Origin: Paraburkholderia phosphatilytica
GTDB taxonomy: Bacteria > Pseudomonadota > Gammaproteobacteria > Burkholderiales > Burkholderiaceae
Assembly: GCF_003443895.1 (NCBI RefSeq)
Contig: NZ_QQOA01000028.1
Span: forward strand, 36,156-100,155
Direction: 5' to 3'
DNA length: 64,000 bases
Within the stretch, counting starts at the first letter, position 1, and each line of letters starts with the position of its first letter. Below, one piece after another: positions 16,219 to 24,676 of the stretch. The notes under the pieces were generated by a model. That model ran no database searches and had not been told where the DNA came from. It saw only the letters and a program-made list of their open reading frames with translations. A program made the translations under genes and the position numbers.

Positions 16219-17652
16219 ATGAATCGAAAGCCTCCGTCGCAGGCCGTCTCACACGCATCGCGTTCGCATGGTGGCCGGCTCTCTGCGCTGCATCTCGCAC
16301 CGGATTCGCTGGGCTTCGCGCTCGACTGCGCCGCGCAGGCCGTCGGCGCGGTGCGCGCCGGCTCGGCGTTGCCGGCCGCGCTGCAGGCGTTGTTCGCACA
16401 TCTGCCGCACGCGAGTACCGCGGCTACGCGCGGTGCCACGCAGGACATCGCGTACCGCACGATGCGCCGTCTCGCCACCGCGGACTGGCTGATCGCGCGG
16501 CTCGTGCGCAAGGCGCCGCCGCCGCACGTCGGCAACCTGCTGGCGTGCGCGTTCGCGCTCCTCGTCGATGACGCTGATGCAGCGGCCTATGCGCCGTTCA
16601 CGGTCGTCGATCAGGCGGTCGATGCGATCGGCGCGCGCCGCGAGTTCGTGTTCGCGAAGGGCCTGGTCAATGCGGTGCTGCGCGGATTCCTGCGTGACCG
16701 CGAGAAAATGCTGACCGCGGTCTCCACCGACGAAGTCGCGTACTGGAGCTACCCAGCCTGGTGGATCGACGCGGTACGACGCGCGTGGCCGGATCGCTGG
16801 GAGCACGTGCTCGAAGCGGGCAACGCGCAGGCGCCGCTCACGCTGCGCGTGAACGCGCGCCGCACCAACGTCGACGACTACCTGCAGTTGCTCACATCGC
16901 ATCAGATCGCTGCGACGCGCGCCGGCGACCATGCGGTGACGCTGGCGAATGCGCTGCCCGTCGATCGTATTCCGGGCTTTGCCGACGGCGTCGTGTCGGT
17001 GCAGGACGCGGGCGCGCAACTCGCCGCGCAGTGGCTCGGCGCGCGCGACGGCATGCGCGTGCTCGATGCGTGCGCGGCGCCCGGCGGCAAGACCGGCCAC
17101 GTGCTGGAACTCGCCGATGTCGAGGTGGTTGCGCTGGAGAGCGACGCGTCGCGCGCGGTGCGCATCGGTGAGAATCTCGCGCGCCTGGGCCTCGCCGCGG
17201 ACACGAAGATCGGCGATGCCGGCGATCCGTCCGCGTGGCACGACGGGCGGCTGTTCGATCGCATCCTGGCCGACGTACCGTGCTCGGCGTCGGGCATCGT
17301 GCGGCGTCATCCGGACATCCGCTGGCTGCGTCGCGAGAGCGACATCGCCGCGCTCGTCGACGCGCAGCGCCGTATCGTGTCGGCGCTCTGGCCGCTCGTG
17401 AAGCCGGGCGGCGAACTGCTCTACGTGACGTGCTCGATCTTCCCGGAAGAGTGCGAGGCGCAGGCGGCGTGGTTTGGAAAGCAACACCAGGATGCGGTAC
17501 GATTGGACGCGCCCGGGCAACTCTTACCGACGGTCGCCCGCGCGCCCGCCGCCACGCCGGACGGTACCCGCGCTGGCAACCGTGACGGGCAGGGCACCGG
17601 TTCGAACCCAGACCACGACGGATTCTTCTACGCGCGCTTTCAGAAACGGTGA
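16219..17652 (+). CDS. rsmB: 16S rRNA (cytosine-967 C5)-methyltransferase RsmB
   Basis: 477 aa. N-terminal NusB-like RNA-binding domain (about 40-180), then a SAM-dependent m5C methyltransferase. SAM motif DACAAPGGKTGHVLEL, catalytic motif IV DVPCSASGIVRRHPD with one Cys, and motif VI VTCSIFPEE with the second. I chose the ATG at 16219 (MNRKPPSQAV); the preceding in-frame 13 residues lack a clear ribosome site. The C-terminal strand ends DGFFYARFQKR. Its stop overlaps the GTG start of the next gene (GTGA), so it opens a four-gene operon with DUF4390, ntrY and ntrX. Confidence 0.95.
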   Translation: MNRKPPSQAVSHASRSHGGRLSALHLAPDSLGFALDCAAQAVGAVRAGSALPAALQALFAHLPHASTAATRGATQDIAYRTMRRLATADWLIARLVRKAPPPHVGNLLACAFALLVDDADAAAYAPFTVVDQAVDAIGARREFVFAKGLVNAVLRGFLRDREKMLTAVSTDEVAYWSYPAWWIDAVRRAWPDRWEHVLEAGNAQAPLTLRVNARRTNVDDYLQLLTSHQIAATRAGDHAVTLANALPVDRIPGFADGVVSVQDAGAQLAAQWLGARDGMRVLDACAAPGGKTGHVLELADVEVVALESDASRAVRIGENLARLGLAADTKIGDAGDPSAWHDGRLFDRILADVPCSASGIVRRHPDIRWLRRESDIAALVDAQRRIVSALWPLVKPGGELLYVTCSIFPEECEAQAAWFGKQHQDAVRLDAPGQLLPTVARAPAATPDGTRAGNRDGQGTGSNPDHDGFFYARFQKR

Positions 17653-18239
17653 CCATCAAACGCTTCTTTCCGCTTCGGCTCGTGGCCGTGCTCTGGGTTG
17701 CGCTGGCCGTCTGCCTGACCATGTCCGGGGCAGCGTACGCCGATGGAATCGCCGTGCAGCGCGCGTCACTGCAGGCAGACAGCAGCGGCTGGAGCCTCGA
17801 CGCGCGGTTCGACTTCGATCTGAACAGCAGCCTCGAAGAGGCGGTCAACAAGGGCATTCCGCTCTACTTCACGACCGACTTCGAACTGACGCGCCCGCGC
17901 TGGTACTGGTTCGACGAACAGCCGGTCAGCATCTCGCAGAGCATCCGCATTTCGTTCCAGCCGCTCACACGCGAGTATCGTGTGTCGAGCGGCGGCCTGC
18001 AGCTCGGCTTCAGCACGCTGAGCGACGCGCTGTCGGTGATCAAGCATGTCACGTCGTGGCATGTGATCGATCGTAATCAGGTCAGCCCTGACGAAACCTA
18101 TACCGCGTCCGTGCGTATGCAACTCGATACCGCGCTGATGCCGAAACCGTTCCAGATCGATGCGGTGAACAACCGCGACTGGAATCTGGGTTCCGACTGG
18201 AAGCGCTTCAACTTCACGGTGACCGAACGTGCTAAATAA
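17649..18239 (+). CDS. DUF4390 protein, secreted
   Basis: 196 aa starting with GTG, overlapping the rsmB stop by 4 nt. Residues 1-32 form a signal peptide (positive start TIKRFFPLR, hydrophobic core, cleavage near AYADG), so the mature protein is periplasmic or lipid-facing. The rest is beta-strand-rich with conserved RPRWYWFDE. The family has no known function; its constant place before ntrYX in beta-proteobacteria suggests a link with that sensor. Its end overlaps the ntrY start by 11 nt. Confidence 0.88.
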   Translation: MTIKRFFPLRLVAVLWVALAVCLTMSGAAYADGIAVQRASLQADSSGWSLDARFDFDLNSSLEEAVNKGIPLYFTTDFELTRPRWYWFDEQPVSISQSIRISFQPLTREYRVSSGGLQLGFSTLSDALSVIKHVTSWHVIDRNQVSPDETYTASVRMQLDTALMPKPFQIDAVNNRDWNLGSDWKRFNFTVTERAK

Positions 18240-20631
18240 AGTGCGCCGCGCCACCAGCCCAGGCAGCATCGTCGTCAGACTGATGGTGTCGACGGTCGCG
18301 CTGGTGGCCGTGCTGCTGCTCGTGCTGCTCGCGGCGGCCAGCGCGAATACCGAGTTCTTCGACCGCTACTACGGCTGGCTGTACGCCGCCAACGTCGCGG
18401 TGGCGCTCGTCTTCCTGCTGATCGTCGCGGCGCTGGTCGTGATCATCGTCACGCGCCTGCGCAAGGGTAAATTCGGTACGCGGCTGCTCGCGAAGCTCGC
18501 GTTCTTCTTCGCGCTCGTCGGCGTGGTGCCGGGCGGCATCATCTACGTCGTGTCGTACCAGTTCGTGTCGCGCAGCATCGAGTCGTGGTTCGACGTGAAC
18601 GTCGAAACCGCGCTGACGTCCGGCCTCAATCTCGGCCGCGGCATGCTCGACGCGTCGCTGTCCGATCTGCAGACGAAGGCGCGCATGATGTCCGAGCAGC
18701 TGTCCACGGCGGATCAATCGGGCACGACGCTCACGCTGCTGCATCTGCGCGACCAGTTCGGCGTGCAGGACGCGACCATCATCGAACCGGTGCGTGCCAT
18801 GTCGGGCGCGGCGCCGGACATGCACGTGGTCGCGCAGGCATCGAGCAACTTCGCGTCGCTGGTGCCGAACGATCTGCCCACGCCGCTGATGATCGACCAG
18901 GCGCGCGGCCGAGGCTATGCGGCGATCGAAGGCGAGGTGGATGGCGATCCGCACGCGAACGGCGACAAGGGCGCGCTGCGCTTTCGCGTGGTTCAGCGGA
19001 TACCCGATGCGAACTCCACCGAACTGCAACCCGTCGAGCGGTTCCTGCAGCTCACGCAGCCGGTCTCGCCCACGCTCGCGCGCAATGCGGACGCCGTGCA
19101 GCGCGCGTATCGCGAGTATCAGGAGAAGGCGCTCGGGCGCACCGGTCTGCGCAAGATGTACATCGGCACGCTGACGCTCGCGCTCTTCCTCGCCACGTTC
19201 ATCGCGATGATTCTCGCGCTCGCGCTTGGCAACCAGCTCGCGCGGCCGCTGTTCCTGCTCGCGCAGGGCACGAAGGAAGTGACCGAAGGCGACTACACGC
19301 CGAAGCGCGAAATCAAGTCGCGCGACGAACTGGGCTTCCTCACGCAGTCGTTCAACGCGATGACGCGGCAGCTGTCCGAAGCGCGCGCGGCGGTGGAAGC
19401 GAACCGCGTCGCGCTCGAGCACTCGAAATCGTATCTCGAGAGCATTCTCGCGAACCTCACCGCGGGGGTGTTCGTGTTCGACCGGCAGCTGCGTCTCACC
19501 ACCGCGAACCGCGGCGCGGAGCGCATTTTCCGGCAGCCGTTCCAGTCGCTGCTGGGTTCGCCGATCGATCGCATCGCGGTGCTCGCGGACTTCAGCGTGA
19601 TGGTGCGCAAGGCGTTCGCCGATCGCGAAGCAGCGGGCGGCCCGGACGACGGCGGTCACTGGCAGCAGCAGTTCTCGGTGCCGATCGCGGGCGAGGCGGA
19701 TCCGCTTACGCTGCTCGTGCGCGGTACGCGGCTCGTGTCGACCACTGGCGTCGAGGACGTGCAGACGGCCGGCTACGTGGTCGTGTTCGACGACATCTCC
19801 GACGTGATCTCCGCGCAGCGTTCGGTCGCGTGGGGCGAAGTCGCGCGGCGGCTCGCGCACGAGATCAAGAATCCGCTGACGCCGATCCAGCTGTCGGCCG
19901 AGCGGCTGCAGATGAAGCTCGCCGACAAGCTTGCGCCGAACGATGCCGACGTGCTGAAACGCGGCGCGACGACGATCGTGAATCAGGTCGCGGCGATGAA
20001 GCAGATGGTCGACAACTTCCGCGACTATGCGCGCACGCCGCCCGCGGTGCTCGCGAACCTGCAGCTGAACGATCTGGTGAGCGAAGTGCTGACGCTGTAC
20101 GGTGTCGGCGAAGGCAAGAGCGCGATCGCGGTGGAGCTGGCGGCGTTGCCGGTGATTCGCGGCGACGCGACGCAGTTGCGGCAGGTGGTTCACAACCTGC
20201 TACAGAACGCGCAGGACGCGGTGGCGGACGTAGCCGAGCCACGTGTAGTGCTCGAAACAAGGACAGTAGAATATGGCGACCCGGACGCGGACGGCAGGAC
20301 GAACGTCGCCGTTCGTCTGACCGTCTCGGATAACGGGCCGGGATTCCCCGCGCGCATCCTGACGCGCGCGTTCGAACCTTACGTGACGACCAAGGCCAAA
20401 GGTACCGGGCTCGGTCTCGCGATGGTGAAGAAAATCGTCGACGAACACGGTGCGCGGATCGACATCCGCAACCGCATGCGTTCCGGTGACGTGATCGAAG
20501 GCGCACAGATTTCGATCCTGTTCCTGCAACTCGCCGAGAGCAGCGCGGCACCCGAAGCAGGGCCGCAGGCGGCGCATGGCAATGCGTCGCAGGGAACGAC
20601 AAAAGCAACAGTGCAGACAAGGGCAGCGTAA
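18229..20631 (+). CDS. ntrY: NtrY-like sensor histidine kinase
   Basis: 800 aa. A membrane sensor kinase of the NtrY family. Membrane helices at about 17-40, 45-75 and 85-110 precede a periplasmic region to about 300; another helix at about 310-330 leads into HAMP (GNQLARPLFLLAQGTKEV), a PAS domain (about 400-530) and the kinase core with phospho-acceptor His in RRLAHEIKNPLTPIQL and ATP-binding motifs SDNGPGFP and GTGLGLAMVKK. NtrYX systems respond to nitrogen and redox signals. It overlaps DUF4390 and directly abuts ntrX (TAA then ATG with no gap). Confidence 0.94.
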   Translation: MLNKVRRATSPGSIVVRLMVSTVALVAVLLLVLLAAASANTEFFDRYYGWLYAANVAVALVFLLIVAALVVIIVTRLRKGKFGTRLLAKLAFFFALVGVVPGGIIYVVSYQFVSRSIESWFDVNVETALTSGLNLGRGMLDASLSDLQTKARMMSEQLSTADQSGTTLTLLHLRDQFGVQDATIIEPVRAMSGAAPDMHVVAQASSNFASLVPNDLPTPLMIDQARGRGYAAIEGEVDGDPHANGDKGALRFRVVQRIPDANSTELQPVERFLQLTQPVSPTLARNADAVQRAYREYQEKALGRTGLRKMYIGTLTLALFLATFIAMILALALGNQLARPLFLLAQGTKEVTEGDYTPKREIKSRDELGFLTQSFNAMTRQLSEARAAVEANRVALEHSKSYLESILANLTAGVFVFDRQLRLTTANRGAERIFRQPFQSLLGSPIDRIAVLADFSVMVRKAFADREAAGGPDDGGHWQQQFSVPIAGEADPLTLLVRGTRLVSTTGVEDVQTAGYVVVFDDISDVISAQRSVAWGEVARRLAHEIKNPLTPIQLSAERLQMKLADKLAPNDADVLKRGATTIVNQVAAMKQMVDNFRDYARTPPAVLANLQLNDLVSEVLTLYGVGEGKSAIAVELAALPVIRGDATQLRQVVHNLLQNAQDAVADVAEPRVVLETRTVEYGDPDADGRTNVAVRLTVSDNGPGFPARILTRAFEPYVTTKAKGTGLGLAMVKKIVDEHGARIDIRNRMRSGDVIEGAQISILFLQLAESSAAPEAGPQAAHGNASQGTTKATVQTRAA

Positions 20632-21321
20632 ATGGCAACCATCCTGGTGGTAGATGATGAAATGGGCATCCGGGAATTGCTCTCGGAGATCCTGAGCGAC
20701 GAGGGACACGTCGTCGAAGTCGCGGAAAACGCGCAGGAAGCGCGCGATTTCCGGCTACGCGCTTCGCCCGATCTGGTGCTGCTCGACATCTGGATGCCGG
20801 ACACCGATGGCGTCACGCTGCTCAAGGAATGGGCCGCGCAAGGCGCGCTGACGATGCCGGTCATCATGATGTCCGGGCACGCAACCATCGATACGGCCGT
20901 CGAGGCGACGAAGATCGGCGCGCTCAACTTCCTCGAGAAGCCGATCGCGCTGCAGAAGCTGCTGAAAGCGGTCGAGCAGGGTCTCGCGCGCGGCGGCGCG
21001 CCGGCGGCGTCCACGGGTGCAGCGTCGAAGCCGGCTGCATCGTCGGGCTCGTCGCCGGTGGCATCCGCGGCGGCGCTGCCGGTGATGTCGTCCGACGGGC
21101 TGAGCGTCGGCGCGCTGCAAGGGCAGACGGCGTCGATCTCGTTCGACATCCCGCTGCGCGATGCGCGCGATGCATTCGAGCGCGCGTACTTCGAGTATCA
21201 CCTCGCGCGCGAGAACGGCAGCATGACGCGCGTCGCCGAGAAGACCGGGCTCGAACGCACGCACCTGTATCGCAAGCTCAAGCAGCTGGGCGTCGATCTC
21301 GGGAAGAACAAAAGCGAGTGA
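20632..21321 (+). CDS. NtrX-like response regulator lacking the AAA+ domain
   Basis: 229 aa. The receiver domain (1-120) has the acidic pair DDE and phospho-acceptor Asp in LVLLDIWMPDTDG, then TMPVIMMSGHA and the conserved Lys in EKPIAL. An Ala/Ser/Pro-rich linker (about 122-160) leads to a C-terminal Fis-type helix-turn-helix (VAEKTGLERTHLYRKLKQLG). Classical NtrX (about 450 aa) has a sigma54-activating AAA+ domain between these parts; here it is absent with no trace of GAFTGA. The protein therefore probably binds DNA but cannot activate sigma54 promoters. This short form occurs in related beta-proteobacteria as far as I recall, so it is probably a lineage trait and not a recent deletion. 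Confidence 0.92.
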   Translation: MATILVVDDEMGIRELLSEILSDEGHVVEVAENAQEARDFRLRASPDLVLLDIWMPDTDGVTLLKEWAAQGALTMPVIMMSGHATIDTAVEATKIGALNFLEKPIALQKLLKAVEQGLARGGAPAASTGAASKPAASSGSSPVASAAALPVMSSDGLSVGALQGQTASISFDIPLRDARDAFERAYFEYHLARENGSMTRVAEKTGLERTHLYRKLKQLGVDLGKNKSE

Positions 21322-21358
21322 CGCGCGCGGGCCGCAGAATTTTTCTTTCTCGAAGGAC

Positions 21359-21387
21359 TTGAGGCGAGCGTTTCCGTTTGCTATACT
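21359..21387 (+). promoter_or_regulatory. sigma70-type promoter of tRNA-Phe
   Basis: TTGAGG (21359-21364), 17-nt spacer, TATACT (21382-21387), 14 nt before the tRNA. Confidence 0.8.
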
Positions 21388-21401
21388 CTTCCTTCTTCGT
21401 T

Positions 21402-21477
21402 GGCCCGGTAGCTCAGTTGGTAGAGCAGCGGATTGAAAATCCGCGTGTCGGTGGTTCGATTCCGCCCCAGGCCACCA
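21402..21477 (+). tRNA. tRNA-Phe (anticodon GAA)
   Basis: 76 nt with encoded CCA. D-arm TAGCTCAGTTGGTAGAGC, anticodon stem-loop GCGGATTGAAAATCCGC with anticodon GAA, T-loop TTCGATT. The acceptor stem GGCCCGG/CCAGGCC has a C-A mismatch at pair 5-68. Confidence 0.97.
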
Positions 21478-21483
21478 GGATTC

Positions 21484-21516
21484 AGCCCCAGGTATCGCAA
21501 GATGCCTGGGGCTTTT
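21484..21516 (+). terminator. terminator after tRNA-Phe
   Basis: AGCCCCAGG (21484-21492) pairs with CCTGGGGCT (21505-21513), followed by a short T-run. Confidence 0.8.
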
Positions 21517-21880
21517 CCTTTGTGGAGCGCTCGCGTGTGCAGGTGTCGCCGAAGCGCATGGCGCGGCCCCTGCAGCTCGCGGTACCGCATGATAAAATCG
21601 CGGCCATTCAAGGACTTGCGCCCGGGCTCGCGCCTTTCGTCGACAAGTCCTTTGTTGTTTCCGGCGGTTTGTTCGCGTGTCGGGTTCGTGGGGTTAGGTC
21701 TCGTGTATCGCGCTCGCTGGCGAACTGCAGCGGCGTTTGAAGTGTCGCGAAAACGATCGGCGGTATAAGCCGTTCGCGGTCCTGAGCACGAAGGGTGCCG
21801 CCTATACTGCTTGAGCCGGCGGCGGAGCCGGTCCGCAACGCAGGGCGATGCGGCAACACCCTCATTCACGGAGTTTCACG
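21517..21880. promoter_or_regulatory. queC upstream region with inverted repeat and promoter-like box
   Basis: 364 nt without a protein gene. A perfect 9-bp inverted repeat, AAGGACTTG (21610-21618) and CAAGTCCTT (21644-21652), is followed by TTGTTGTTT, giving a terminator-like shape with a 25-nt loop; GATAAAAT at 21591-21598 upstream is -10-like. Nearer to queC, TATACT (21803-21808) is the best -10. No preQ1 riboswitch consensus is visible. Confidence 0.45.
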
Positions 21881-22615
21881 GTGACCCGGACAGACGCGAA
21901 GGACAGCGCGCTCGTACTGTTTTCCGGTGGCCAGGATTCGGCCACCTGTCTCGCATGGGCGCTCGATCGCTACGACACGGTCGAAACGCTCGGCTTCGAT
22001 TACGGTCAGCGCCATCGCGTCGAACTCGAATGCCGCGAGGGTTTCCGGGCCGCGGTCGCGAACGCGTTTCCGCAGTGGCGCGAGCGGCTCGGCGACGATC
22101 ACATGATCGACCTGTCGGTGCTCGGTTCGATCAGCGATACGGCCATGACGCGCGAGATCGAGATCCATTCCGCCGCGAACGGACTGCCGAATACGTTCGT
22201 GCCCGGCCGCAACCTGATGTTCCTGACGATCGCCGCGGCCATCGCGTATCGGCGCGGATTGCGTGTGCTGGTCGGCGGGATGTGCGAGACGGATTTCTCC
22301 GGCTACCCCGATTGCCGCGACGACACGATCAAGTCGCTGCAGGTGGCGCTGAATCTCGGCATGGACAGCCGCTTCGTGGTCGACACGCCGCTGATGTGGC
22401 TCGACAAGGCGGACACGTGGCGCCTCGCGCACCAACTGGGCGGCGATGCGCTCGTCGAGCTGATTCGCGTCGAGACGCACACGTGCTATGTCGGCGAACG
22501 GGCGGAACTGCACGACTGGGGTTTCGGCTGCGGCGAGTGCCCCGCATGCAAGCTGCGCAAGCGCGGCTACGAGGCCTACCTCGTCGGCGAGCAGGTGACG
22601 AGCGAACCGGTCTGA
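21881..22615 (+). CDS. queC: 7-cyano-7-deazaguanine synthase
   Basis: 244 aa. Makes preQ0 from 7-carboxy-7-deazaguanine with ATP and ammonia. The PP-loop FSGGQDSATC lies at residues 12-21, and the zinc-binding cysteines are in FGCGECPACKLRKRGY near the C terminus. I chose the GTG at 21881 (VTRTDAKD), 7 nt after ACGGAG; the in-frame ATG at 21848 would add eleven residues not typical of the family. First gene of queC-queE-queD, three successive-pathway enzymes. Confidence 0.95.
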   Translation: MTRTDAKDSALVLFSGGQDSATCLAWALDRYDTVETLGFDYGQRHRVELECREGFRAAVANAFPQWRERLGDDHMIDLSVLGSISDTAMTREIEIHSAANGLPNTFVPGRNLMFLTIAAAIAYRRGLRVLVGGMCETDFSGYPDCRDDTIKSLQVALNLGMDSRFVVDTPLMWLDKADTWRLAHQLGGDALVELIRVETHTCYVGERAELHDWGFGCGECPACKLRKRGYEAYLVGEQVTSEPV

Positions 22616-22657
22616 CACATACTTTTTTCACGGGCCGCAGGCCCAGGCAAGTTCAAC

Positions 22658-23290
22658 ATGACGTACGCGGTCAAGGAAATCTTCTACACGTTGCAGGGTG
22701 AAGGCGCGAACGCGGGCCGTCCGGCCGTGTTCTGCCGCTTCGCTGGCTGCAACCTGTGGTCCGGACGTGAAGAAGACCGCGCGGACGCAGTGTGCAGGTT
22801 CTGCGATACGGATTTCGTCGGCACCGACGGCGAGAACGGCGGCAAGTACCGCAGCGCGGATGAACTCGTCGCGAAGATCGCGTCGTTCTGGCCGGAGAGC
22901 GAAGGCAACCGCTTCGTCGTGTGCACTGGCGGCGAACCGATGCTGCAGATCGATCCGCCGTTCGTCGATGCGCTGCACGCGGCCGGCTTCACGATCGCGA
23001 TCGAAACCAACGGCTCGCTGCCGGTGCTCGACACGATCGACTGGATCTGCGTGAGCCCGAAGGCGGATGCGGAACTCGTCGTCACGAAGGGCAACGAACT
23101 GAAGGTCGTGATTCCGCAGGAAAACCAGCGCCTCGCCGATTACGCGAAGCTCGACTTCGACTATTTCCTCGTGCAACCGATGGACGGCCCGTCGCGCGAC
23201 ATCAACACGAAGCTCGCGATCGACTGGTGCAAACGCCACCCGCAATGGCGCCTGTCGATGCAGACCCACAAGTACCTGAACATCCCCTGA
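22658..23290 (+). CDS. queE: 7-carboxy-7-deazaguanine synthase (radical SAM)
   Basis: 210 aa. Converts 6-carboxy-tetrahydropterin to 7-carboxy-7-deazaguanine using SAM and a 4Fe-4S cluster. The cluster ligands are Cys31, Cys46 and Cys49, spaced CX14CX2C instead of the usual CX3CX2C of radical SAM enzymes; this spacing is known from the Burkholderia multivorans enzyme. The substrate-binding start YTLQGEGANAGRPAVF and TGGEPMLQ are present. It lies 42 nt after queC. Confidence 0.96.
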   Translation: MTYAVKEIFYTLQGEGANAGRPAVFCRFAGCNLWSGREEDRADAVCRFCDTDFVGTDGENGGKYRSADELVAKIASFWPESEGNRFVVCTGGEPMLQIDPPFVDALHAAGFTIAIETNGSLPVLDTIDWICVSPKADAELVVTKGNELKVVIPQENQRLADYAKLDFDYFLVQPMDGPSRDINTKLAIDWCKRHPQWRLSMQTHKYLNIP

Positions 23291-23302
23291 TTCTGATTCG
23301 CC

Positions 23303-23749
23303 GTGCTGACCATTACCCGAAAACTCGAATTCGACGCGGGCCACCGCATTCCCGATCACCGTAGCCAGTGCCGCAATCTGCATGGCCACCGCTACGTGCT
23401 GGAGATCACGCTGCAAGGCGAGGTCGTCGAAACGGAAGGCGCGCCGGACCGCGGCATGGTGATGGACTTCGCGGACGTGAAGGCGCTCGCGATGGAGCAC
23501 CTCGTGAACCTGTGGGATCACGCGTTCATCGTCTACGAAGGCGATACGCAGGTGCGCGCGTTCCTCGACTCGATGCCGGGCCACAAGACGGTGGTGCTGG
23601 ATCGCATTCCCACCGTCGAAAACCTCGCCGCCGCCGCGTTCGAGATCCTCGCGAAGGTCTATGACGCGCACTACGGTGTGAACCTGCGCCTCGCGCGCGT
23701 GCGCCTGTTCGAAACGCCGAACTGCTGGGCTGACGTGTCGCGCGACTAA
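23303..23749 (+). CDS. queD: 6-carboxy-5,6,7,8-tetrahydropterin synthase
   Basis: 148 aa with a GTG start 12 nt after queE. Makes 6-carboxy-tetrahydropterin from 7,8-dihydroneopterin triphosphate, the first committed step to queuosine. Zinc ligands His14, His27 and His29 and catalytic Cys23 are visible in FDAGHRIPDHRSQCRNLHGH. Together with QueC and QueE it takes the pathway to preQ0. Confidence 0.95.
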   Translation: MLTITRKLEFDAGHRIPDHRSQCRNLHGHRYVLEITLQGEVVETEGAPDRGMVMDFADVKALAMEHLVNLWDHAFIVYEGDTQVRAFLDSMPGHKTVVLDRIPTVENLAAAAFEILAKVYDAHYGVNLRLARVRLFETPNCWADVSRD

Positions 23750-23893
23750 GCCCTTATTGTCACGGTATGATCGCTTCGATAACCACCCGGAGCGAGACAT
23801 GCCGGTCACTGCACTGCAAAACGGGCGCTTCGGTCGCCCTGTCCGCCGCCCCGATCGGCCGGCCTGCTCATCGCGCCGCAACGGAGCGCCGCG

Positions 23894-24676
23894 ATGAGCA
23901 CCTTCACCAATCCTCTGAAACAACGCCTTCACGAGCCCGACGCGCTGTTTGGGCTGTGGCTCTCGCTGGGTAGCGACACGGCCGCGGAAGCGCTCGCGCA
24001 CGCGGGCTTCGACTGGCTGCTGATCGACATGGAGCACGCGCCGAACGACAGCCAGGACGTGACGGGCCAGTTGCGCGCGATCGCGGCCGCGCATCTGCCG
24101 AGCGAACCGGTGGTGCGGGTGCCGGCCAAAGAGCCGTGGCTCGTGAAGCGCGTGCTCGATGCGGGCGCGCGCACGCTGATGTTCCCGAACATCGAATCCG
24201 CGGAAGAAGCCGCTCACGCCGTGCGCCTCACGCAATACCCGGGCGGCGCCAGCGCGGACGGCCTGCGCGGCGTGGCGGGTGCGGTTCGTGCTGCTGCTTA
24301 CGGCATGCGTCGCGACTATCTGCAGAATGCCAATGCGCAGATCGCGACGATCGTGCAGATCGAGTCTGCGCGCGCGGTGGAGGAAGCCGACCGCATTGCA
24401 GCGGTGCCGGGCATCGACTGCCTGTTCATCGGCCCGGCGGATCTTGCCGCGAGCCTCGGGCATCTTGGCGACCTGCGTCACCCGGACGTGCAGGCGGCAG
24501 TCGCTCATGTCGCCGCGGCGGCGGAGCGCGCCGGCATCGCGGCCGGCATGTTCGCGAGCGACGTGGCGACCGCGCGGCAATATCGCGCCGAAGGGTTCCG
24601 TTTTATCGCGCTGGCCGCGGACCTCGTGTGGATGTTGCGCGCGACGCGTCAGGCGCTGCAGGAGGCAAGGTCATGA
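23894..24676 (+). CDS. HpcH/HpaI-family class II aldolase
   Basis: 260 aa. A TIM-barrel aldolase that splits 2-oxo-4-hydroxy acids into pyruvate and an aldehyde with a divalent metal. Visible are the catalytic His in LLIDMEHAPND, the substrate loop GARTLMFPNIESAEEA, metal ligand Glu in VQIESARAVEE and Asp in FIGPADLAASLG. The closest named relatives are 4-hydroxy-2-oxoheptanedioate aldolase (HpaI) and 2-keto-3-deoxy-L-rhamnonate aldolase; the physiological substrate is not clear because no catabolic partners are near. The stop overlaps the start of the next gene (ATGA). Confidence 0.9.
   Translation: MSTFTNPLKQRLHEPDALFGLWLSLGSDTAAEALAHAGFDWLLIDMEHAPNDSQDVTGQLRAIAAAHLPSEPVVRVPAKEPWLVKRVLDAGARTLMFPNIESAEEAAHAVRLTQYPGGASADGLRGVAGAVRAAAYGMRRDYLQNANAQIATIVQIESARAVEEADRIAAVPGIDCLFIGPADLAASLGHLGDLRHPDVQAAVAHVAAAAERAGIAAGMFASDVATARQYRAEGFRFIALAADLVWMLRATRQALQEARS

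Noticed and set aside
18232..20193. 653-aa open frame antisense to ntrY
   Set aside because: No recognisable motif and shadow composition; NtrY is intact on the plus strand.
21517..21880. preQ1 riboswitch before queC
   Set aside because: The expected short hairpin with an A-rich tail and its pseudoknot partner is not visible; only the 9-bp inverted repeat is there.
22628..24580. 650-aa open frame antisense to queE, queD and the aldolase
   Set aside because: It crosses three intact genes and has no domain.
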